A stretch of DNA of 64,000 nucleotides from Adiantum capillus-veneris. Lineage: Eukaryota; Streptophyta; Polypodiopsida; Polypodiales; Pteridaceae. Positions within the stretch are counted from its first letter, which is position 1. Each line of letters begins with the position of its first letter. Positions 47,801-58,390 of the stretch are shown here, one piece after another. Both the position numbers and the translations under genes were made by a program. The stretch lies in contig CM043968.1 in assembly GCA_014529385.2 (NCBI GenBank), positions 2,922,001-2,986,000 on the forward strand. The letters run 5' to 3'. The notes under the pieces are model-generated. The model ran no database searches, was not told where the DNA came from, and saw only the letters and a list, made by a program, of their open reading frames with translations.

Positions 47801-49000
47801 GGTGATTTGCAGAAAGAAGTTTATGTAAGTCAACCAAGTGGTTTTGTTGTAAAAGGTCAAGAGCAAAAGGTATGTAGATTGCGTAAAGCTTTGTATGGTC
47901 TCAAACAGGCTCCAAGAGCATGGTATGAGAAGATACATACTTATTTGATTGGCCAGGGATTTCAGAATAGTCCAACAGAAAGTACTTTGTATGTCAAAAA
48001 GAGAGATGGAGTTCTCATTATGCTAACACTTTATGTGGATGATATGCTTCTTACAAGCAATACTGCAGATGAAATTGAAGCGTTTAATGATGCTTTGAGA
48101 AAAACCTTTGAGATGTCTGATCTTGGTTTGCTACATTATTACTTGGGTATTCAGTTTGTGCAATCAGAGGATGGCATATACATGCTGCAGGCAAAATATT
48201 TGCATAAAATTTTGGACAAGTTTGGTATGCAAAATTGTAAACCAATCTCTACACCTGTAGAAACTGGATCAAAGTTGAGCATGCACGATGCTGGAGAATC
48301 TTTTGATGTACATACTTATGCAGTAGCGGTTGGTTGCTTGATATATTTGGCAGGCAACACTCGTCCAGACATTCAATTTGGGGTTTCACAAGCAAGCAGA
48401 TTTATGCACAGCCCAGGTATGCATCATCGGCAGGCTGTGAAGCGCATATTTCGTTACCTTTCAGGTACCCCTAATCTTGCCATGTTCTTTCCAAGGGGGG
48501 ATATGTATGGAAAGCACAGTTCTATGCAGCTTCTTGGTTACAACGATTCAGATTGGGTTGGTAATTTTGACACACGACATTCCACAAGTGGCAATTGTTT
48601 TTTCTTGGGAACTGCATGTATATCTTGGCTAAGAGAGAAGCAACCCACAGTGGCTACATCAACTTGTGAAGCTGAGTACAGGGTAGCTTTCACGGCAACA
48701 GTTGATTGTGTATGGATACGCAGGTTATTGGCAGATCTTTGTGAGTGTCAACATGCACCCACTACCATTTTCACTGACAGTCAGAGTGCTATGGAAGTTG
48801 CAAGGAATCCAATATTTCATGCAAGAACAAAGCACATAGAGGTTCACTACCACTATGTCAGGGAAAGGCTACATGCAGGGGAGATCACACTAACTTACTG
48901 TCCTACACAGGATAACATTGCAGATCTATTTACGAAGGCGTTATCACGAGAAAAGTTTGAAGCTTTCCGAAAAGCTTTGGGCTTACTCTCATACATATGA
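44818..49000 (+). pseudogene. Copia-B gag-pol polyprotein (two lesions)
   Basis: Begins at ATG 44818 (MAQSTEKEIFGAFTSEDKLD). A frame shift occurs at about 44980-45010, after which one frame runs to the stop at 48998-49000. It is interrupted only by TAG at 46976-46978, where copia-A has Gln. Domains: gag; zinc knuckle CHYCKKPGHYISEC (45628-45669); protease WYFDSGASRHIT (~45836); integrase HARFGH and CEGC, then the DDE residues in VHSDVCGPM, RTDRGGEYM and NGVAERKNRSLME (46440-46780). RT has GTKWVFKVKRKQDG, FLNGDLQKEVYV and YVDD (~48034). RNase H has NDSDWVGNF, CEAEYRVAF, TDSQSAMEV and KHIEVHYHYVRERL (48545-48870). All catalytic residues I can check are intact. Length is normal for copia. Confidence 0.95.
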
Positions 49001-49035
49001 TGATCTGCTACCTTGTACGGATTCACACTATCACT

Positions 49036-49047
49036 ACAGGGGGGATT
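49036..49047 (+). other. Copia-B polypurine tract
   Basis: ACAGGGGGGATT directly before the 3' LTR, very similar to the copia-A tract. Confidence 0.88.
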
Positions 49048-49326
49048 TGTAGACATGTAGTAGTGTTAGTGTGTATACGCGCTTCACCAGGGGCACTTTT
49101 CTCCCACTGGGTTTTTCCCCCTGGACATCTGGTGTGAAAGGACACCTTATCTCTTAGGGTTTCATATAAGCTTTGTAGCTCTGAGTTTGTATATACTCTA
49201 TTATTCTAATACAGAGAGAGAGACTACAGAGATCTCGTACACAAGCTCTGTGTCTTCTCCTTCTCCATCTTCTTCCTACTCTGAGTTGTTGTCTTCCTTC
49301 TGTTTCCTGTTTCATCATCTTCAACA
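49048..49326 (+). repeat. Copia-B 3' LTR
   Basis: 279 bp, TGTAGACATG to CTTCAACA, about 99% identical to 44140-44418. Confidence 0.96.
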
Positions 49327-49565
49327 ACCTACCCATGGTACAATTTTCATACAACAACACACCCCACTCAGTCACAAACTGAGCACCCTTTGAAATTGTC
49401 TATGATAAGAAATTCTCCATCCCTATATCTACTATTAACACTAACGTCCCAGCAGTAGACACTTTAGCAAGAGACCACACAAACATTTTACAAGAAGACA
49501 CTAGTTGCATTAAAAGAGAAAAACAAAGATACGCTAGACAAGATAACAAGTTCATTATTACATTG
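49327..49565 (+). pseudogene. Gypsy integrase, 3' part of the split pol
   Basis: Continues the frame broken at 44139. After removing copia-B and one ACCT, the integrase reading passes straight through the junction (ending WDQHL, resuming with VQFSYNNTPHSVTN). Further on come PFEIVYDKKFSIPIS and KREKQRYARQDNKF. Coding similarity stops near 49565, before the usual integrase C-terminal barrel, so it is truncated. Confidence 0.85.
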
Positions 49566-49628
49566 AGATCTTTATGAGCAGTGGCTAATTTTATGCCCAA
49601 GTGTGAATTGATGTAACCAATTTTGAGC

Positions 49629-50759
49629 ATGGCCTCTATCTGTAAATCAAATACATGCAAGAAGGACATGCTCACTCTTGCATGGGCCATTATAATTTTT
49701 GTGTGCTCTTCATTACTTATAATTAGTAATACATCTTCCATTAATGATAATCGCAAGTTTCACTTGAACATTAAGCTAAGCCAAGAATATGCTACTACGC
49801 AGAGTGTCTATCAAAGACCAGTTAAAAATTCAAATGAAGCACAACAACTTTGCAATGAGGGCAAGAAACACATTGATCTATGGACAGATGGGAGCTTGTG
49901 TCCACCAAATCCCAACATTGGAAGGTATCCATCTTTTCACACACCTCATGATTTGATGAGATTTGTTGGACATGGGGTTGATGGCTTACTAGGATATAGT
50001 TCTAAGTTATCTCAATTACACATTAATCATACACATTACATTCAATATCTCCAAACTGCTTTGTCTTTGAATGCAACAAGAACTTTAGAGCTTGAAAACC
50101 AGATAGCGTCTCTAAAACAAGAAAATTATCAGCTTCAGAACTTAAAAGAAACTACAATAGGATTAAGAGCACGAGTAAAATGAATGAGAGATGTAGTAAA
50201 CTTAACAGAAGGTTTTGGACAAAGAAAAAAAAGGTTAAAGATTACTAGAGAATATGTGGCCGGCCTTTTAGGATTTGATATATCCAATGTTCAAGAAAGG
50301 GTGAGATTCTTGAATGAGATAATGAACAAGAGGGACATTTTGAAACTTCCCAAAAATCAAACCCAAAAGAAATTGGTATTTGAAAATTTACTGAAAGATA
50401 AGGATTTATTGGTTCAACCTTCTCAAATGCAAGAAGTTTGGGACACATTGAGGGTGAGTAGAAGGGATTATAGGGCCATCTCTAAAACCTGGTTTCAGGT
50501 CCTTAAGTATTACAAGATTAAATCTTTTGGATTGCCTAGGCCTCACAATATTGGGGAAGTAAGGACTCTGTTAAATGAAGAAATATCCAACCATTTTGGA
50601 GAGTACTATTATATAGAGGGAATGATGCTGTATGAAAAACAGAAGAAAAAATATTATTTTGAGTATAGTTTTTTTAATAACATTTGGATGTATAAAAAAG
50701 TTCAATTTGCTATGATGAGATATTATAATATGCGAGAAATAGATTGTGAAGGAAAATGA
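49629..50759 (+). CDS. Unidentified membrane/coiled-coil ORF with one in-frame TGA
   Basis: 184 codons from ATG 49629, TGA at 50181-50183, then 191 codons in the same frame from ATG 50184 to the stop at 50757-50759. I do not recognise the protein. Part 1 has a lysine/cysteine start (MASICKSNTCKKD) and one hydrophobic segment at residues 14-33, compatible with a signal anchor. Three N-glycosylation-type sites follow (NTS 34, NHT 133, NAT 148), then a coiled coil at about 139-175 (ELENQIASLKQENYQLQNLK). Part 2 is basic and aromatic, with LKITREYVAGLLGFDISNV, WFQVLKYYKIKSFGLPRPHN and a tyrosine-rich end. It lies just downstream of a truncated gypsy integrase in the same orientation, the usual place for an env-like ORF, but that link is inference. 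The contrast with dense stops around it suggests recent constraint or a recent insertion. It could equally be a captured host cDNA. Confidence 0.5.
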
Positions 50760-52154
50760 AAGAGTATTCCTATCCCTAATAAATAAAGCATTGGATTATA
50801 GCCAGGGTAAGCTAAATTCCCCATACCACAAAACTCAATAAAAAATGGAGCTATGGTGCATTGGAGCAGCTCAAATACCAGTAGAAAACCACGATACATT
50901 GAAATGGCTCTTTTTGCAGATTGACGACCCTTCTGTCATATAAGACCAAAATGCAGGTGAACAACTCCATGTAGATGGCATGTGTGACTTCAATAAAGAA
51001 TGGCACTTGAGTAGAAAAATGCAAGGCTTTTCTCTCAAACGGGTTTCCATGGTGGTCAAGTGCATCGAAAAAAGATCCTACTCTTTCAAAAGGAACGGGT
51101 GATGTTTTGAAAGATGTTTTAATGGGTGGAGAAAAAGCCTAAAGATTTTTGAGCAACCATGACAACAAACAAGTCGACGCTATATATGTAATTGTTGGAA
51201 GGATCTTTGTGTAATAACAACCAATGTCAAAAGTAGACTAGATGTAGCCAACAAATGCATGGAAGTGTGGAAGAAGCTCGAATTATTTTTAAAAGTCTTG
51301 AGAAAACAAGTTAGCTCTGCTACTTATGCATATGACTTTAAGAAGGCAATAAATCTTTTAATAACTAGTATCATAGATGCTTGGGGAGAAAAAGACATCA
51401 CATATCACTTAGTGAGTATTCAATTACTTCTTAAATTCTGGATAGTTTTTTACATTGCGTCCTATGAGTTCAACTAGCATTTTTTTAATAAAAAAAAGCA
51501 TATTCTGTACTTGCATGGACCATATTTTGCAAAACAAGGACTCCTTGCAACGTGGGATACTCAAGGAATGGAAAAATATCACTATCAAGTGAGGATTTCC
51601 TTTTTCAGATGTATGAGATAGGGAGGGGGGCAAAGAAGGAGCGATGCACTAAAGGAATTATTCATTTGGTTCTGTAGGTGGAAATTATAACATATGAGAT
51701 CAAACAACCATGCTGATCAACCACAAATGAAGACTAATGCTTCACTTTGAAACTTTGTACTAGTCTTTCTAAAAAGATCCAAATTCAAAAAATATATTTT
51801 TAGCAAAATATTGTCAATTTTACATCAATTTTTTATTCTTTTGGTATCACTAGGAATGTCACCCCTATATCTCAAAAACTTTCTTCTTCTATAGCCCCCA
51901 AAGAAGGTTGAAATTTGTCTCCTAAGCTACCGCTGCATAACTAGAGTAGCAAAGAAAGTATCTGGATCTTGACATATTAAATCCTGTAGCATACACAAAT
52001 ATTCTAAGTGATCTAGCTCTCTCAAGTATAGCATGATCTTATTTGAATTGAGTGAAGGGGAGTGTACCCCAAAAACCATGACAATATCTTCAGGGAAAAT
52101 ATTGGCAACTTAGGATCTTCAGAATACTACATGTGAAAAGCACAGAAGGTGGCA
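50760..52154. other. No gene identified
   Basis: AT-rich. A minus-strand open stretch at about 51080-50820 and a plus-strand one at 51259-51477 (MEVWKKLELFLKVLRKQVSS) match nothing I know. No LTR ends or repeats were seen. Confidence 0.4.
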
Positions 52155-52535
52155 CTATCCAATTGTAGGCAAGTAGTGCCTGAGAGAGGAGGCATCCCTT
52201 CTGGAAGTAGCCTCTGATGCTTTCCCTCTCAAGACTTTATCTCTCCCAAGAAAATTCTCCTTGTCACGGGGTTCAATCTTCAAAACAAGAAGTAATGATT
52301 AATTAAAACAAACTTGAAAAATAAGGAAGATTATAGAAAGGGAGATCAAGGTGAAATTGAATCTACCTTTTTCAACTCATCCTCGGCAATGACTTTTTCT
52401 TGAAGGAGAATGCATGATCGAATCATCTCTCTTTTGTTACGGTCCTTTTCAACTTCCTTTAACTTAAAGTTACCAAGCTCAAAAAGCTTCTTCTCAAAAT
52501 CTTCATATTTAAGAGTAGGTTTCTCCTCTTCCACT
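52155..52535 (-). pseudogene. Two-exon, host-gene-like fragment
   Basis: The minus strand reads as exon 52535-52367 (EEEKPTLKYEDFEKKLFELG and on through REMIRSCILLQEKVIAEDEL), then an 89-bp interval 52366-52278 starting GTAGAT and ending TTGTTTTGAAG, T-rich like a plant intron. The frame then continues open (IEPRDKENFLGRDKVLRGKA) to a stop near 52155. The donor falls in phase 0. Upstream of the first exon the sequence is T-rich and ends in AAAAG, a possible acceptor. The protein is charged and helical, and I do not recognise it. It may be the tail of a host gene or a captured piece. No enzymatic motif is seen. Confidence 0.4.
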
Positions 52536-52679
52536 CTTTTCATGCATAGAGAAAGTGCATCAAGAGCAGGTAATTATAGTAAAGGAAAAACTAGAGAGAG
52601 TAAACCAATTTCAAAAGATAAATCCCAATGTTACAAACAATATATTGACTTGAAGATTTCATTTCTAGTTTTCAAAGGG

Positions 52680-52815
52680 GTTTAAAAAGATGATCTAGAT
52701 GTGCATATTCAGGTCTTTGAGCCATATACTGAGCTAAAAGATATCAATGAAGATGAATGGGGGAAGTACTTTTCCCAAACATTGAAAGATGTAGCTAGGA
52801 AATGGTACTATCATT
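52680..52815 (+). pseudogene. Gypsy gag fragment
   Basis: Plus strand DDLDVHIQVFEPYTELKDIN followed by WGKYFSQTLKDVARKWYYH, then a stop. Matches the gag core (F-PYTE-------W---F---LK--A--WYY). Isolated, about 45 codons. Confidence 0.6.
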
Positions 52816-53100
52816 GACGAATATCACAAGTTTTTTCAAAAATCCCTAACATCAGCCATCCTACTTTACCGTCATAGCCCTACTTTCAAAATCTTTGTAT
52901 AAGTGATATCAGTGGACAAATGCCCTTTACAGCTCCCACTATGGGCCTTTGTAATCATTTTCATTCTTCCTTGCATAGGCATGTACCTTCAAAGAACACC
53001 ATCAATACCAATATGTACAAAGCTCCTCCTATGATGGTGAACTTCAAACTTTTCAATATCAGTTCCTTCTTATTTTCCTAGGATCAGTCTTCTGGAAATC
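52816..53100. other. No gene identified
   Basis: Short region between the gag scrap and the minus-strand gypsy; nothing recognisable. Confidence 0.4.
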
Positions 53101-56100
53101 CTGCATAATAAAGGAAATCATACACATCTTGCCATTATGGATTTAGCTCATCCACTATCAAATTTTAAAATAATTAAGTATCTATTGGTTCATCTCTCAT
53201 CAATATTTTTGAAAAACCTTTTGTACTCCTTCAACACCATAGTGAGTCTTGCTTGGCTTATGGGATATTCAAAACTCAAACTCCATAAAAAAAATCATCC
53301 ATCTGATCAATATTCCTTGGATAATCACCTTATTGATCATAAAAACAAGAGCCTGATGATCCACATAAAAGTGAAATAACTTGCCCAATAGATATTGTTT
53401 GAACTTTGTTACACTAAAACCATTCCCTATTTTTCCCTCTTGGTTGTGGAATAACCTTGTTTAGCTATACTAAATTGGTGAGTGGCAAAGTAGAGTGGGT
53501 AGTCTGTCTTCCCATCAGGCTGAGCTAGTATTGCTCCCATCACCATTCCAAAGGAATCCACATGTACGCGGAAAATGGCCTCCTCATCTAGTTGTGACGA
53601 AGGATCGACTTCCTACTGATTTCCTCCTTTAAACAATGGAACGTTCCTTTACATTTTGGGTCCAAATAATTTTTTCCGTCAACTCATACAGAGGAAGTGC
53701 CTTTGTTGCAAGCATGTGAATAAGTCATCAATAGAAATTAACATACCCCAAGAATGAACTCTATAGAAATACATTCATTGGTGCTCTGGCCTACTGAACA
53801 CATTTGAAGCTTATCTTCTCCCATTTCAATATCATTTCTAGAGACAATATGTCTTAGAAGTTGGCCTTTCCATACCATGAATACTGATTTAAATGGTTTC
53901 AGACAAATTCTCTTCTCTTTGCATCTTTCAAAAACCATTTCCAAACACAACATGCCATTTCTTCGGCTGAGAAGATTGTGAATTCATTCATGATCGAGCA
54001 TTACAGAACCCAAATGGCATTACCAGATACAAGAATGCTCCCTATTCAATGATGAAATTTGTTTTTGCCTGGTCCTGTGGTGCAATGTTTAGCTGATTAT
54101 AACCATCAATGAAATTGTACATTTCATGGCCAACAATCTCATCTAGCATCATATCTGTAAATGGAAGTGAGAATGAATCTTTGATGGTTTGAGCATTGAG
54201 TTTTCTGTAGTTCACGCACACCCTCAACTTCCCATTCTTCTTTGGTATCATTTCAATTGGAAATAAACAATCATTGCTTGCATTTTAGTAATGAGCCTAG
54301 CTTTCAGAAGATTATCGATCTTCTATTTAACCTTCTTGGCATAATTGGGATTCATTCTCTACCTTTGCATCCTGGTTGGTTTTTCAGTGGTATGCGATCT
54401 TGACACACTTTTGGATTGACATCCATGATATGAGTGTGTTCCCATAGAAAATACATCTTTGTACTTTTGAAACAAAGCCTTTGATTCCTCATTGGTATGG
54501 CATCTGGTTTCAATGTTACTGGATGTTGACACACTTTTTAATTGACACCCATCAAATGAGTGTAGTCCCATGCAAATACGCCTTTGTACTTCTAGAACAA
54601 AGACATGGCTTCTCTTTAATCTTTGGATTTAGATGTTTGTTGATCTTCACCATTATGGGATTTTCCTTTGAGGCAAGATTCCACTCTTGAATCTCTTGAT
54701 CGCCTAGAAGCAACCAATTTGGACCACCTCCTTTTGTTTTTGCCAGCGACTCTGCTTATTTTTTAGTTTGAATACCAACTGCATACTCATTGAATAGATC
54801 TCCTAGTTCCGTAAGCCCAGGTTCCATCTCTACCCTTTCAACAGTTTGATTGGGATTTTCCATATTGCTTCTAATCTAAACTCTTGCTTCTTGTGGTCCA
54901 ACTGATCTAACATTCGCCCATCAAGATGAACAGTTCTCTCCCTAGTAGCTGATTTGATAAACTTATTAGGGTATTTCCATTGCTGTCGTTTAGCTTGTTC
55001 TTTATTTTTAGAACATTTAAATCAATCTTTGCAATTGGAAAAAGGTTCATGGGTGTGAGTATTTTCTTGATTTTCTTTGTGCCATACTTCCTAGAGTTCT
55101 TCTAGCCTCATTGCCTTTTTTTGGTTTCTTGAATTATTCCAGAGTTTTAACCTCATTGCTTTTTTCTAGCTTCTTGAATTATTCTAGAGGTCTTCTAGCC
55201 TCATTGCCTTTTTCTAGCTTTGTGTGTTATTCCAAATGTATTTTGGCTTCAATGAGGCCAGAGTTCTTCTAGGATAATTGCCTTTTTCTAGCTTCTTGTC
55301 TTGTTCAGTAGTCCTGAGCCAAGGTCTACCTAGCAACATTCCATATGCTCCTTGTATGTACATCAATAAGAAGTTGGTCTTGAACTTTTCTTTCCTAGCT
55401 CTAATCTGCATGCTCTCAATCAAGCTAGTAGCTTGAACCACTCTCTGATTAGCCATTTTGATTCTCAAAGGTGTTGGCTTAAGATCCTAGATCCCCAGTT
55501 TTTGTCTCAAATGTTCTCCCAAGATGTTCACTCATACCCCACCATCCAATATAATTCCTGACAATGGTTCGTGTTTCTTTTTTATCTTTTACTCCACTTG
55601 CATAATAAGAACATCATCTCTTATGGATAATAAGTCTACTACCATGGAATCTGTTGCTGTGTTTCTCTTCCTCCTTATGAACTTTGCAACTTCTAGTAAG
55701 GTTCTTTCGATATCATCCAATTCAACTGTGAGCTTATGAATCTGCTCATACACCTTAACGTGTATTTCATCCTGGTCATTACCAAAACTGCAATCTGAGC
55801 TAGAAGACCACTCTTACAACTGAGTATCTTTGTAATTCTACCCAACTGGCTTTCTTGATTTGATGATTGTTTAACCTGTGATGGAGATTTTGATTGCGCT
55901 CCAGCCTTCCTTGTCCCAAAGTCAATATTGTTAGCTTTGTAATTCTACCCAACTGGCTTTCTTGATTTGATGATTGTTTAACCTGTGATGGAGATTTTGA
56001 TTGCGCTCCAGCCTTCCTTGTCCCAAAGTCAATATTGTTAGCTTTGGCGAAGTTATTTTGACTTTCCTCATCTCCTCATACAAAATTTTGACTGCACCTA

Positions 56101-57200
56101 TTACAAACTCATCATGTCCATTTCCTACCTTTTCCTCAAGAAAATCTCTGACAAGATTTTCCTTCTAAGCCACTAAAGACTGAGGTGGCAACCTCATGGT
56201 CTTGGTCTCTAACCATATTGGCTGCTCTAGCATCTTCTTTCCTAGATCCTCTATAATCTTTGCTGCCAGATCCCTTTGCTCTTGAAATTCATCAACCATC
56301 TTTGCCTTCTCTTTTGCCTTCCAGGTAGCTCTTTGTTGTTCCCATTTCTTCATTTTTTCTACCTACTTCACTTCCTTCTTGGATTCATATGGGAGCTCCT
56401 CGATCACCACCCCTCTACTTCTAGTGATCACACAAATTAGTGTTGGTTATGCTAACTTCTAATCAGTTCCTTTTCAGTTCACATTTTTAGGGAATTGGGA
56501 TAAAAAATGGCCATACTTTCCATAGGTATAGCAATTGAAGTTCCTCTTGTTGCTCTACTCCTTCCTTGGTCATTGCTTCCCTAAAATCTACCTCTGTCAG
56601 TTCCAACACTTATACTGGTTTCATTTTCTTTAGAGCCAGCTGTTCCATCCAATTTCACCACTTTTGGGTTGGTTAGTGCAATCATTGACAAATATTTAAC
56701 CTTTTTGAAATGGTGAATTTTGATTCCACAATTGCTCCAAACATGTCCATATGCCTTACAATATGTGTAGTAGCTACACTCATTTGACCTGTGATCCTTG
56801 GATCTACAGTTTGAACACCAGGTCTCCAAATTCCCAACTAATGGTTTAGTTTTAGCCATTTCATCTATTTTTCTCGACATCTCCTCTAACTTTTATGTCC
56901 ATGATTCTTTCTTTTTTCTTTTATCCTTATCATCTGAATCGCTATCAAATAAGCTAGAATTGGAGCTTGATTCTAACTCCTCAGTTGTTGTGTCATTGTT
57001 AGTGGAGTTTTTTCTACTCTTATGACCCTTTTCCTTCTTAGCTTGCTACTCAAAATGTATTGCTCTTTGAACAAGATCATTAAGCTTCTTGGTTGGGGCC
57101 AGAACCTCTTGTTCCCTCAACTTCTTGCTCCCACATCCACTGAGGAACCAAGCCCTCATTATTTTCTCTAATGGGGTTTCATGTGATTGTGAGTCAGTTT
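53100..57200 (-). pseudogene. Minus-strand gypsy gag-protease-RT-RNase H relic
   Basis: Gag with two cysteine fingers at 56815-56735 (WCSNCRSKDHRSNEC and YCKAYGHVWSNC), preceded by an acidic/serine linker (SSSNSSLFDSDSDDKDKRKK). Protease C-terminal strand MLLGRPWLRT near 55330. RT: IPKKNGKLRVCVNYRKLNAQ, KDSFSLPFTDMMLDEIVG, YNFIDGYNQLNIAPQD (54250-54080), then LYLVMPFGFCNA and VFERCKEKRICLKPFKSVF. Only about 20-30 codons separate the last two, and no Y-DD box is seen, so the catalytic segment is deleted. RNase H: FRVHVDSFGMVMGAILAQPD near 53560. Many frameshifts. No LTR was found at either end, and integrase is absent. Confidence 0.85.
55827..56041. repeat. Near-perfect tandem duplication, 107/108-bp unit
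   Basis: Units 55827-55934 and 55935-56041, starting CTTTGTAATTCTACCCAACT. They appear to differ only by one T in a short T-run. Lies within the gypsy gag-protease linker and shifts its frame. Confidence 0.93.
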
Positions 57201-57230
57201 CTTGATCTTTTCAATGTAGTTGGAAACACC

Positions 57231-58331
57231 TTGTCTGGGAAGTTTGGTGAAAAAGGCAAGAAGAAGATGTGTTGCCATTACTGCAAAAGCTAATGATCAT
57301 GTGATAAAGTAGTGTCCGAAATTGAAGGCAAAACAGACCAACAAGAAAGAAACTAGTTCCACTATAAGTGTAGCTATTGTAGAATCTTCTGTGAAAGGAG
57401 ATTGTAATGCTGACTTAGATGTAGAGTGGGCATTTATTGCAGAGTGCACTTGTGATCCTTTTGTCCATAATGCATGTATGTCAAATTTTTCATATTCACA
57501 TGTGTGGTATTCAACAGATTTATGCATAGCCCAAGGTCTAAGAATTGGCATATTGTTAAGAAAAGTTTTTTCTACTTGAGTGGAACTTTACATCTTGGAT
57601 TGTTTTATCCCAAGGGGACATCATTGCCGCCAGATTTACATGCTTTTTTGGACTCAGATTGGGCTACTTCATGCATATCATGGTTGAGGAAGAAGCTGGC
57701 CACTTCCAGTTATGAAGCTGAGTGCAGGACAATCTTCACAGCTACGATTGAGTGTGTATGGCTCATACACCTTATGGATGATTTTGGTGTTGGATAAGAC
57801 ACTGCTAACATCATCTACATTAACATTCAGAGCACAATGGTAGCTGGAAGGAACCCAATTCATGCTTGCACAAAGTTTATTGAGGTGCATTATCATATTA
57901 GCAAGAGAGATCAGTTTGGATTATGTGCTGACATAGGATAACATTGTAGACATTTTTACAAAGGCATTGCCTAGTGAGAAGTTCAAATCTTTCCATAAAG
58001 CTTTGGGCTTAGTCCCCTTTGTGTATTGATCATGTCCTCTCAGCATGGCAATTCCCTATACACTATGTACCAGCTCTCATTCACCACATCACTCCCGAGG
58101 GGATTTGTTACCATACATACGTGGTAGTGATGTGTGTGAGCACACTTAGGACCGCTAGGACATTTTTTCCCTCACTAAGAGGTTTTTCCCCGTGCATTGT
58201 ATATGCACCAATCATTCTAGGGCTAGCTTATCTTTCCATTGTGCACTAAGCAATACACACTCTTTTGTGTGCTTTGAGCTTCTTTATCTTCTCTAAGTTG
58301 TATGTGATTCCCTACCACCGTATTTCCAACA
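57231..58331 (+). mobile_element. Copia-A 3' fragment with internal deletion
   Basis: Starts abruptly in gag just before the zinc knuckle (CCHYCKS; compare copia-A CHYCKAND). It runs into the protease at HVWY, where the aspartate motif should follow, and jumps directly to the RT/RNase H region (NRFMHSPRSKNWHIVKKSFF). RNase H follows (SYEAECRTIFTATIECVWLI, KFIEVHYHI) with a 3' LTR. Most of protease, integrase and RT is missing. Stops are present. No target duplication matching the flank of the 5' fragment was found. Confidence 0.85.
58106..58331 (+). repeat. Copia-A 3' LTR (fragment copy)
   Basis: 226 bp, TGTTACCATACATACGTGG to GTATTTCCAACA, preceded by a G-rich tract CCCGAGGGGATT. More diverged from 41184-41410 than the two LTRs of 1594-6765 are from each other. 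Confidence 0.88.
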
Positions 58332-58390
58332 AATCTAAGATGGAATATATTTTAAGAAGGTTAGAAATTAATTTTCATGACATTCATTCT
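58332..58390 (-). repeat. Chromovirus LTR scrap
   Basis: The reverse complement (TCATGAAAATTAATTTCTAA, then CCTTCTTAAAATATATTCCA) resembles 37005-37060, the start of the chromovirus LTR. It ends exactly at the copia-A LTR, suggesting the copia fragment interrupts it. Confidence 0.5.

Larger units (their letters stand above)
44140..49326 (+). mobile_element. Copia-B: young, near-intact Ty1/copia retrotransposon
   Basis: 5187 bp with two 279-bp LTRs (44140-44418 and 49048-49326) that differ at only about three positions (~1%). This makes it the youngest element in the window. PBS and PPT are present. The flanks share ACCT (44136-44139 and 49327-49330), a 4-bp match where copia elements usually make 5 bp. 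The insertion lies inside a gypsy integrase frame. One long gag-pol frame covers the interior, with two visible lesions. Confidence 0.96.
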
